From positions 1 to 64,000 of the forward strand of contig CAIVQH010000019.1 of NCBI GenBank assembly GCA_903907995.1: 64,000 nt of DNA, read 5' to 3'. Numbering within the stretch: the stretch's first letter is position 1; each line of letters begins with the position of its first letter. The notes under the pieces are model-generated. The model worked only from the letters and a program-made list of their open reading frames with translations. It was not told the origin of the DNA and did no database searches. The translations under genes were made by a program, and so were the position numbers. This stretch comes from an uncultured Verrucomicrobiota bacterium. Its GTDB lineage: Bacteria > Verrucomicrobiota > Verrucomicrobiia > Limisphaerales > UBA9464. Shown in pieces: positions 26,101 through 33,998 of this stretch.

Positions 26101-28774
26101 CGAACCGCAGCGCCACCATCGGATCAACCCGCGTTGCGCGACGGGCCGGGACATAGCACGCCAGCAAGGCCACGGCGCCAAGCGAGAACGTCACGGTCGC
26201 AAAGGTGAGTGGATCGGTGGGCGCAACCTGGAAGAGTGCGCTGGCCAGCACCCGCGTCAAAGCGAAGGAAGCCAGCAGCCCGATGACCACGCCCGCCAGG
26301 ATCAGCCGCATCCCCTGTCCGACAACCAGCCGTAGCACATCGAATCGCCGGGCCCCCAGCGCCATGCGGATGCCGATCTCCCTTTGCCGCTGGGCGACGG
26401 TGAAGCTCAGAAGGCCATAGAGACCGATGATCGCCAAAGTCAAGGCGAGGGCGGCGAAGCCTCCGATCAATCCAAGATTGAGCCGCTCCGGTGCCACGTT
26501 GTGGTTCCGGACCTCATCCATGGTCTGCATTCCGAAAATCGGCAGCGCCGGGTCGAGCTGGTAAACCTGTTGCCGGAGAGTGCTGAGCATGGCGACGGGG
26601 GCGGTGGCAGTTTTGACCACCACCACCGTGTTCTGGAGCGTTTGCTGATAGATGGGGAAATACGCCTGCACCAGTCCGCCCTGGTCCTTCAGGCGGTTCT
26701 CCTTCACGCGTCCGACGATCCCCACGATGGTCACGACCGGCTGCTTATCGCGTTCCCCCCAGGGAATCCGTATGCGCTGGCCGATCGGGTTTTGGCCGGG
26801 CCAATGGCGCTTGGCGAATTCCTCGTCGATGATCACCGAGCTGAGCCCGGCTCCCCAGTCATAGCCGGCGGCGCCCCGCAGGTGCTCCCGGTTGTCCTGT
26901 TCCGTGAAATCCCGTCCCTGCCGCAGCGGAATGCCCATGGCCCGGAAGTAATCGGGTGAAATGAGATGAACCTGCAAGGAGGGTTGCAGCTGCGGCGGTG
27001 GCTCAGGCTGTCCTTCGATCACGAAGCGCATGTCCCAGCCGCCCTCATGCAGCGGCGTGGTCTGGGAGGCGACGCTGGCGGCCTGCACCCCGGGCAGCGC
27101 GCGCAGCTTTTCGAGCAGCGCATGGTAGAAAAGGATCTGCTGCTCCGCGGTCTGGTATTTGTCGGGGGGCGCAGTGAAGCGGAATGTCAGAACATGGTCG
27201 GCCGCAAAGCCGGGATCTACCCGTAGGAGCCTATTAAAGCTGAGGAGAAGCAGGCCGGCCCCGACCAGCAGCACGAAGGTCAGCGCGACTTCCGCGATGA
27301 CCAGTCCCTGCCGCAATCCGGCCCGGCCGGAGGTCGCGCCGCGTCCCCCTTCTTTCAGGGTGCCGTGCAAATTGGGACGGTTTGCGTGCCACGCCGGAGC
27401 CAGACCGAAGAGGACCCCCGTGAACACCGCCACCAGCCCCGAGAACAGCAGGACGCGCGGGTCCAGGCTGATCTCGGCCGCCCGCGGCAGACTCTCGCCG
27501 GCCAGCGCCACCACAATCCGGAGCAGACCCTTGGCGAAGAGGAGGCCCACGGCCGCGCCCAGCAGCGCGAGCAGGCCGCTTTCGGTGAGCAACTGTCGCG
27601 TGATCCGCCAGCGCCCCGCGCCCAACGCAGCGCGCAGAGCCATTTCCTTCTCCCGGGCCGCCGCCCGGGCGAGCAACAGGTTGGCGACGTTGGCGCAGGC
27701 GATGACGAGCACAAAGCTGACCGCCCCGAGGAGAATCCACAGCGCGCTCCGGACATTCCCCACTTTCTGATCCAGCAGCCGGTCGATCTGCACACCGCGC
27801 GTCTTGTTGGACTCCGGATATTGCTGTTCCAGGCGAAGGGCGATGACATCCAGGTTGGCCTGCGCCTGTTCTAGTGTGACTCCCGGTTTGAGCCGCGCCA
27901 ATCCGAGCAGTCCCGGATGATCGTCCCGCTTCTGCCAGCCGGGCGCAATCGGACCCACCGGCAGCCAGAGGTCAGCCTTGTATGGAAAATCAAATCCTGC
28001 GGGCATGACCCCCACAATGGTATAGGACTTTCCGTCGAGGGTGATCGTTTGGTTCGCGATCCCCGGCTGGCCGCCAAACTGGCTCTGCCACAGCGCGTGG
28101 CTGATCACGGCCACCGGCGGGGCTCCCGGCTTGTCTTCGTCCTCGCCGAAAACCCTCCCGATTTCCGGCTGGGTGCACAGCGCCGCAAACACGTCCGCCG
28201 ACATCATCACTCCCGCCAGCCGAAGCGTCTCGCCGGCACCGGTGAAGGTGAAACTGTTCCCGATATAGGCGCCAAACTTCTCAAACACCGTTTGTTGATC
28301 CTTCCAGTCGGTGAAATTCGGGTAGGCCAGCGATCCACCCGACCAATCGGGCCCGCGCTCGCTCAGCGCGACCAGTTGTCCCGAATCGGGATAGCCCAAC
28401 GGACGCAACAGCACCGCATCCACCACGCTGAAAATCGCGGTATTCGCGCCAATGCCCAGCGCCAGGGTAAGGACCGCCACGGCTGCGAAGCAGGGGTTCT
28501 TGCGCAATTGCCGCGCGCCGAAACGGATGTCCTGGAGCAAGGTTTCCAGCAGAGGCACCCCGAGCTGGTCCTTGTAAGATTCCTTCGCGGCCTCGATCCC
28601 TCCGAGCTGGATCATCGCCTGGCGGCGCGCCTCGTCGGGCGTCATGCCCGCTGCCAGATTGTCCTCGATGCTCATCTGGAGGTGGCTTTCCAACTCATCG
28701 TCCAGCTCCCGGTGCTTGTGCTGCCGGTTGAACAGGCCGCCCAGCCGCATCAGCCACCCGCGAAGCGTTCTCAT
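26096..28774 (-). CDS. ADOP-type MacB/FtsX permease
   Basis: The ATG at 28774 overlaps the stop of the padR gene (ATGA) and gives 892 residues. Residues 1-90 are a soluble region typical of acidobacterial duplicated orphan permeases (DDELESHLQMSIEDNLAAGMTPDEARRQAMIQLGG). Then follow two MacB periplasmic-core plus FtsX units: a transmembrane helix at CFAAVAVLTLALGIGANTAIF, a long periplasmic domain, and FtsX helices (VSFVLVIACANVANLLLARAAARE), with a second copy at the C-terminus (LTLAIIGLYGLLSFTVAQRQREIGIRMALGA). No ATPase is encoded nearby, as is usual for this group. The transported substrate is unknown. The upstream PadR repressor probably controls it. Confidence 0.88.
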   Translation of the reverse strand: MRTLRGWLMRLGGLFNRQHKHRELDDELESHLQMSIEDNLAAGMTPDEARRQAMIQLGGIEAAKESYKDQLGVPLLETLLQDIRFGARQLRKNPCFAAVAVLTLALGIGANTAIFSVVDAVLLRPLGYPDSGQLVALSERGPDWSGGSLAYPNFTDWKDQQTVFEKFGAYIGNSFTFTGAGETLRLAGVMMSADVFAALCTQPEIGRVFGEDEDKPGAPPVAVISHALWQSQFGGQPGIANQTITLDGKSYTIVGVMPAGFDFPYKADLWLPVGPIAPGWQKRDDHPGLLGLARLKPGVTLEQAQANLDVIALRLEQQYPESNKTRGVQIDRLLDQKVGNVRSALWILLGAVSFVLVIACANVANLLLARAAAREKEMALRAALGAGRWRITRQLLTESGLLALLGAAVGLLFAKGLLRIVVALAGESLPRAAEISLDPRVLLFSGLVAVFTGVLFGLAPAWHANRPNLHGTLKEGGRGATSGRAGLRQGLVIAEVALTFVLLVGAGLLLLSFNRLLRVDPGFAADHVLTFRFTAPPDKYQTAEQQILFYHALLEKLRALPGVQAASVASQTTPLHEGGWDMRFVIEGQPEPPPQLQPSLQVHLISPDYFRAMGIPLRQGRDFTEQDNREHLRGAAGYDWGAGLSSVIIDEEFAKRHWPGQNPIGQRIRIPWGERDKQPVVTIVGIVGRVKENRLKDQGGLVQAYFPIYQQTLQNTVVVVKTATAPVAMLSTLRQQVYQLDPALPIFGMQTMDEVRNHNVAPERLNLGLIGGFAALALTLAIIGLYGLLSFTVAQRQREIGIRMALGARRFDVLRLVVGQGMRLILAGVVIGLLASFALTRVLASALFQVAPTDPLTFATVTFSLGAVALLACYVPARRATRVDPMVALRFE

Positions 28775-29115
28775 GCCAGGCCCTCCTGGGGGTTCAGGAA
28801 GCAGGCCACGATGGCCGTCATCTGTTCCCATGCCTGGGTTTCCTTCTGGATCTGTTTCCGGCCCGCGCGGGTGAGCTGGTAAAACTTCGCCTTCCGGTTG
28901 CTCTCCGAGAGGCCCCATTCCGAAGTGATGTAGCCCTCCTGCTCCAGCTTGAGCAGGGCCGGATAGAGCGTGCCGTAATTGACCGACAGCAGGTCGGCGC
29001 TGGTCCGCTCGATCTGCCGGGCGATCCCGTAACCGTGCAATGACCCGGTGCGTTCGAGTGTTTTCAGGGCCATCAGCGCCAGGGTGCCCTGCCAGACCTC
29101 AGGTTTGCCATTCAC
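28771..29115 (-). CDS. PadR-family transcriptional regulator
   Basis: The 114-residue protein starts at a GTG at 29115 (VNGKPEVWQGTLALMALKTL), the normal PadR beginning; the longer frame to 29202 would translate through a perfect inverted repeat and is rejected. The winged helix is clear: HGYGIARQIER, then SVNYGTLYPALLKLEQEGYI and KFYQLTRAGRKQI for the wing. It overlaps the ADOP permease by four bases (ATGA), so the pair is an operon. In this widespread arrangement PadR represses its own operon, likely through the palindrome at 29128-29164. Confidence 0.88.
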   Translation of the reverse strand: MNGKPEVWQGTLALMALKTLERTGSLHGYGIARQIERTSADLLSVNYGTLYPALLKLEQEGYITSEWGLSESNRKAKFYQLTRAGRKQIQKETQAWEQMTAIVACFLNPQEGLA

Positions 29116-29127
29116 GGGTTCGAGGCT

Positions 29128-29164
29128 GCCGTATCTCCTATTGGAATGCAATACGAGATACGGC
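29128..29164 (-). promoter_or_regulatory. Probable PadR operator (10-bp perfect inverted repeat)
   Basis: The arms gccgtatctc (29128-29137) and gagatacggc (29155-29164) are exact complements separated by 17 bases. The repeat ends 12 bases before the padR GTG. A palindrome of this size directly before an autoregulated PadR gene is most simply its operator. An internal aggag may serve in translation but is far from the GTG. Confidence 0.6.
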
Positions 29165-29273
29165 GTTTCTGGTCGCGGGCGGGATAGTTCAAAACTCATC
29201 ACCCGAAATTTGCACCTCGTAATGTCCCCTCAGGCTTGGACGTTGGCCGGCCGGCTGGCAGGCTCCTTCCAAC

Positions 29274-31646
29274 ATGCATTCCCTGCGCTGCCTCCTCGTC
29301 CTTGCCGTGGGCATCACCGTTGTTCGCGCCGAAGCTCCCAAGTGGGAGCAGATGGATTACGGCCCGTTTCTCGCGTCGTCCGTGACCATGCCCTGGTCAA
29401 AGAATGGCGAGGATGTGGACGGCATCACGCTGAAAGGGCTGACCGTGAAGCTCGGCACGAATGGCGCCGCCTGTTTCGACACGGCGGAGCTGCGCTGGGC
29501 CGGTGCGTGGACCGGCGGCTGGCTGAAGCTGATGGGCACGCCCTTCGACGGCACGCATCGTCCTCCGGAGCGTTCCCGGCCGGCCGTGGTGGGCACGCCG
29601 ATCTTTGGTTCCTCGCACGGTCCGGGCTGGGCGAAGGAAGGGGATTGGCGCGACCCGCGCACGGAGCCGTATGTGCCGCTGCCGCATGATTGGGCGAAGT
29701 GGGGCGGGGTCCATCGCGTCGGTGACCGCACGGTGCTGAGCTACACGGTCGGCAAAACCCCGGTGGATGAACTGCCCGCTCTGGTCACCCGCGATGGAGT
29801 GACCGCCTTCGCGCGTTCGCTGCGGGTCGGCGCGCACCGACAGCCGTTCAGCCTGCTGGTCACCGAGCTGCGCCTTGAATTGCGCCGTGAACAGGCCTCC
29901 GTGGGCGTGCCGCCTGAACCGGACAACCGCATCATGCCCTTCGGCCAGCTCACGGCCGGCGCGGAACGCCTCCCCGCAGACGCACGATGGGAGATTCTTG
30001 CCGGCAGCCGGCTGGTGCTGCATCTGCCGGCCGCGTCGGAACCGACTTCGCTGCGGCTCTTTGTGGCCCACAGCGGTCCCGAAACGCTACGCCGGCTCAT
30101 GGACGGAGAATTGGCTGCGCGGAATGCGGCCTATTGGAGCGGCGGTGGCCGGAAGTGGAGCGACTCCGAGGTGCTCGCGGAAGCGACGGGACTTCCGCTG
30201 GAGGGGGTGCCGCCCGTTGCCGTTAAGCCGGCCTGGCCCGGGGTCATCACCACCTCGGCCAAGCTCGGGGACACCGGCGCCGCGTATGAATTGGATTCGG
30301 TCGTCCTACCGGACGAGAACCCCGGTCACGCCTGGATGCGCCCGAGCGGTTTTGATTTCTTCAGCGACGGCACCCGCGCCGCCGTCTGCACCTGGGGCGG
30401 CGACGTGTGGATCGTGTCCGGTCTCGACGGCGCGCTCGCGAAGCCCACGTGGCGCCGCTTTGCCGCCGGTCTTTTCCAGCCGCAGGGGCTGAAGATCGTG
30501 AAGGACCAGATCTATGTGCTCGGGCGCGACCAGATCACGCGCCTGCAAGACCGCAACGGCGATGGTGAGGCGGATTTTTACGAGTGCTTCAACAACGACG
30601 TGAGCGTCACCCCTAACTTCCACGAGTTCGCCCTCGATCTGCACGCCGACGCCGCGGGGCGGTTTTATTTCACCAAGGGTGGGCCGTTGCTCGGTACGGA
30701 ATATTGGGACCCCATCGGGATGCACAACGGCTGCGTGCTCCAGGTCAGCGCGGATGGTAAGGAATTGACGCGCTATGCGACCGGCCTGCGAGCTCCGAAC
30801 GGCTCCGCGGTCGGGCCGCACGGCGAAGTGACGTGCAGTGACAACGAGGGCATCTGGACGCCTGTATGCCGGCTGAACTGGGTGAAACCCGGCGGCTTCT
30901 ACGGCGCGATGGGGCTTGATCACCGCGACACGCGGCCGACGACCTATGATCCGCCGCTGTGCTGGCTGCCCTTCGCGATTGACAACTCAGCCGGTGGCCA
31001 GGTCTGGGCCGGGGAGAAGTTCGGCCCGCTCGGCGGCGAATTGATCCACCTGAGCTACGGCAAATGCCGGGCGTTCCACGTGCTGCGGCAGGAAGTCGGC
31101 GACACGATACAGGGTGGCGTGGTGCCGCTGCCGTGGCGGTTTGATTCCTCCGCGATGCGCGGTCGAGTGAATCCGCGCGACGGATCGCTGTGGGTTGCCG
31201 GCCTCAAGGGCTGGCAGACCACCGCGGCCCACGATGGTGCGCTGCACCGCATCCGCTACACGGGCAAACCGTTCCCGACGCTGGCCGGCTTTGTGGTGAA
31301 GCACGACGCGTTCGAGCTGCGTTTCAACACGCCCCTGGATCGTGCGACGGCCACCGACCTTCAGAATTGGGACGCGCAACAATGGGATTACCTCTGGGGC
31401 GAACACTACGGCTCCGATCTCTATTCCGTCGCCGAGCCCGGCAAACTCACCGGCAAGAAGGGCGAGCTGAAGGGCGACCACCTCACCGTTAGCTCGGTCG
31501 AACTGACCGACGGCGGGCTTGGGGTCCGGCTGAAAGTGTCCGGTATCCGCAAGGCGATGCAGCTGATGGTCCGCGCGACCTTGAAGACCTCGGACGGCAC
31601 CGAACTTCCGGTGGAATATTACGGCACCATCAACGCCGTTCCCTGA
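29274..31646 (+). CDS. Secreted DUF6797-like protein with beta-propeller region
   Basis: The 790-residue protein has a signal peptide (MHSLRCLLVLAVGITVVRAEA). The N-terminal 320 residues resemble DUF6797-type proteins of Planctomycetes and Verrucomicrobia (MDYGPFLASSVTMPW, DGITLKGLTVKLGTNGAAC). Residues 340-640 look like a glucose/sorbosone-dehydrogenase-type propeller (FQPQGLKIVKDQIYVLGRDQITRL, FALDLHADAAGRFYF, ATGLRAPNGSAVGPHGEV). No c-type haem motif (CxxCH) is present, though relatives often carry one. Its function is not established; periplasmic sugar oxidation or binding is plausible. It is followed by another secreted protein gene 68 bases downstream on the same strand. Confidence 0.65.
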   Translation: MHSLRCLLVLAVGITVVRAEAPKWEQMDYGPFLASSVTMPWSKNGEDVDGITLKGLTVKLGTNGAACFDTAELRWAGAWTGGWLKLMGTPFDGTHRPPERSRPAVVGTPIFGSSHGPGWAKEGDWRDPRTEPYVPLPHDWAKWGGVHRVGDRTVLSYTVGKTPVDELPALVTRDGVTAFARSLRVGAHRQPFSLLVTELRLELRREQASVGVPPEPDNRIMPFGQLTAGAERLPADARWEILAGSRLVLHLPAASEPTSLRLFVAHSGPETLRRLMDGELAARNAAYWSGGGRKWSDSEVLAEATGLPLEGVPPVAVKPAWPGVITTSAKLGDTGAAYELDSVVLPDENPGHAWMRPSGFDFFSDGTRAAVCTWGGDVWIVSGLDGALAKPTWRRFAAGLFQPQGLKIVKDQIYVLGRDQITRLQDRNGDGEADFYECFNNDVSVTPNFHEFALDLHADAAGRFYFTKGGPLLGTEYWDPIGMHNGCVLQVSADGKELTRYATGLRAPNGSAVGPHGEVTCSDNEGIWTPVCRLNWVKPGGFYGAMGLDHRDTRPTTYDPPLCWLPFAIDNSAGGQVWAGEKFGPLGGELIHLSYGKCRAFHVLRQEVGDTIQGGVVPLPWRFDSSAMRGRVNPRDGSLWVAGLKGWQTTAAHDGALHRIRYTGKPFPTLAGFVVKHDAFELRFNTPLDRATATDLQNWDAQQWDYLWGEHYGSDLYSVAEPGKLTGKKGELKGDHLTVSSVELTDGGLGVRLKVSGIRKAMQLMVRATLKTSDGTELPVEYYGTINAVP

Positions 31647-31714
31647 CCGCAGCAACTTTCGCCAAGCAAGTTGAATTCCCGGCCTCTCATCGCGTCAGCC
31701 GACGACACCTGACC

Positions 31715-33988
31715 ATGCGTTTGCCCCTCCTGTTCTTCCTTACATTGGGCCTGCTGACGGCTGCACTGCACGCCGCCGACCTCACGCCGGCACCGCAGCA
31801 GTTCCGGCAGGAGATCGCCCAGCGGTTCACCGTCGCCGACGGGTTGCCGGCGAATCCCGTGCAACTGGTGGACTTCACAGCCGAGGGCAATCCGCGCGCG
31901 TTCGCCGGTGGCAAGTGGAGCGAATTGCGCGACGGGAAATGGCGCGAACTCCCGGCGCTTACGGCGAAGTCGGAACGTGAGTTTGTTTTTGCCGACGCCA
32001 CCGGTGCGCCGGTTACGGTGGCGTTGCCTTGGGCCGGGGTGAGGCAAGTCGTCCGCGCGGGCGCGGACACGTGGCTGGTCACGGCGGCAGACCCGTTCCT
32101 CGTGCACAATGGGCAGATGGCCTCCCAGAGCTGGCCCAGCAAATGGCGCGTGAACCAGCTCACTGTCGGTCCCGGAGGCGAAGTCTTCCTCGCTTCCAGC
32201 GGCGGGTTGTTCCGGCGCGTCGCCGCCGGCTGGAAGTCGCAGGACATTTTCGACGGACTGGGCCGGGCGTGGGCGGTGAAAGATGTTCTCGGGGTCGCGT
32301 TTGATTCGATGGGACGCCTCTGGTTCGCGACGAAGGCGGGCGTGGGTTGCCATGATGCGGCCGGCTGGAAATTCTATGAGGGCAAGGACGGCCTGCCGTG
32401 GAATGATTTCACCGGCATGGCTGCCGGGACCGAAGGCGAGATGTGGTTTGGCACGCACCTCGGAGCGATCCGGTGGGACGGTCACGATTTCCAATATCGC
32501 CAAGGCCCGCTCTGGCTGCCGCACGACGACATCAGTGGTCTCGTGGTGAATGCGAAGGGCGATGCCTGCTTCGCCACCGCCGGCGGCGTGAGCGTGATCG
32601 TGCGCCAACCGATGACGCTCGCGGCGAAGGCGGAGCACTACGAGGACGAGATCGAGCATTACGTCAAGCGGACGCCGTTCGGCTACGTGGCCGAGGCCCC
32701 ACTGGGCAAGCCGGCCGACCGGTCCACCGCCACGCCCCACGATTCCGACAACGACGGTCTGTGGACCGCCATGTATGGCGCCGGCGAGTGCTTCGCCTAC
32801 GGGGCGACCAAGGACGCGAAGGCGAAGGTTCGCGCGAAGCAGGCCTTCGAGGCCCTGCGATTTTTGCAGAAGGTCACGCAGGGCGGTACGCCGTCGCCGC
32901 CGAAGGGTTACGTCGCCCGTACCATCCTCCCGGGGAACGGGCCGGACCCGAACGTGGGCCGCATCGCCTTTGACCGCGAGGAGCAGAAGCACGACGTGTT
33001 GTGGAAAGTCTACGAGCCGCGCTGGCCCAAGAGCGCAGACGGCAAATGGTATTGGAAATCCGACACCAGCAGCGACGAGCTCGACGGCCACTATTTCTTC
33101 TATGCCCTCTATTACGACCTCGTGGCCGATACGGACGCGGAGAAGGAGCGTCTGCGCGAAGTCGTGCGCGACCTGACGGACCATCTTATCACCCACGGTC
33201 TCACCCTCACCGACGTGGATGGCACGCCGAGCCGTTGGGGGGTATTTGGGCCCCAGTTCCTGAACCACGATCCCCGCTGGTGGGCCGAGCGCGGGATGAA
33301 CTCGCTCAGCATCCTCACCTACCTTTCGGTTGCGGAGCACGTCACGGGTGATCCGAAATATGCCGCGATCTCACGCGAGCTGATCGACAAGGAATCGTAT
33401 GGGCAGAACGTGATGTATCCCAAGGTTCAGGCCGGTCCCGGCTCGGGCAACCAGTCCGACGACGAGATGGCGTTCATGTGCTTCTACGGAATCCTGCACT
33501 GCTCGAAGGACGAGACACTGAAGAACAGCGTCCGCGCCTCCTTCTATGCCTACTGGCAGAACGAGGAGCCGGAGCGGAATCCTTTCTTCGACTTCGCCTA
33601 CGCGGCTCAGGGACTCGGACAATCCATCACGAACGTGTGGGGCACCTTCCCAGTGTCACCGCACGGCGACTGGTTCGCTGATTCCATGGCGACCCTGCGC
33701 GGCTTCCCGCTCGACCGGCTTGACTGGTCGCATAAGAACTCGCACCGGCTCGATGTCGTCCCGCTCGGCGGCACGCGGTCGAAGGACTCCTACATGCCGG
33801 GCGAACGTGGACGTGGCAACCGGGTCGATGGCAAGGTGCTGCCGGTGGAGAACCGCCACTTTGGCCACTGGAACACCGATCCTTGGGAGCTTGATTACGG
33901 CGGCAACGGCAACGAGCTCGATGCCGGCACCGTGTTCCTGCTGCCCTACTATATGGGGCTGTACCACGGTTACATTGCGAAGCCGTAA
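31715..33988 (+). CDS. Secreted propeller plus alpha/alpha-barrel-like protein
   Basis: The 757-residue product has a signal peptide (LPLLFFLTLGLLTAALHA). Residues 30-300 contain two-component-type propeller blades (VLGVAFDSMGRLWFATKAGVG, FTGMAAGTEGEMWFGTHLG, ISGLVVNAKGDACFATAGG). Residues 310-757 are helical with many conserved aromatic residues (SDELDGHYFFYALYYDLVA, FGPQFLNHDPRWWAERGMN, GNQSDDEMAFMCFYGIL) and look like an alpha/alpha toroid of the glycoside-hydrolase or lyase type. No catalytic residues can be assigned with certainty. It could be a sugar-degrading enzyme cooperating with the DUF6797-like neighbour. Confidence 0.6.
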   Translation: MRLPLLFFLTLGLLTAALHAADLTPAPQQFRQEIAQRFTVADGLPANPVQLVDFTAEGNPRAFAGGKWSELRDGKWRELPALTAKSEREFVFADATGAPVTVALPWAGVRQVVRAGADTWLVTAADPFLVHNGQMASQSWPSKWRVNQLTVGPGGEVFLASSGGLFRRVAAGWKSQDIFDGLGRAWAVKDVLGVAFDSMGRLWFATKAGVGCHDAAGWKFYEGKDGLPWNDFTGMAAGTEGEMWFGTHLGAIRWDGHDFQYRQGPLWLPHDDISGLVVNAKGDACFATAGGVSVIVRQPMTLAAKAEHYEDEIEHYVKRTPFGYVAEAPLGKPADRSTATPHDSDNDGLWTAMYGAGECFAYGATKDAKAKVRAKQAFEALRFLQKVTQGGTPSPPKGYVARTILPGNGPDPNVGRIAFDREEQKHDVLWKVYEPRWPKSADGKWYWKSDTSSDELDGHYFFYALYYDLVADTDAEKERLREVVRDLTDHLITHGLTLTDVDGTPSRWGVFGPQFLNHDPRWWAERGMNSLSILTYLSVAEHVTGDPKYAAISRELIDKESYGQNVMYPKVQAGPGSGNQSDDEMAFMCFYGILHCSKDETLKNSVRASFYAYWQNEEPERNPFFDFAYAAQGLGQSITNVWGTFPVSPHGDWFADSMATLRGFPLDRLDWSHKNSHRLDVVPLGGTRSKDSYMPGERGRGNRVDGKVLPVENRHFGHWNTDPWELDYGGNGNELDAGTVFLLPYYMGLYHGYIAKP

Positions 33989-33998
33989 AACGAGGCGG

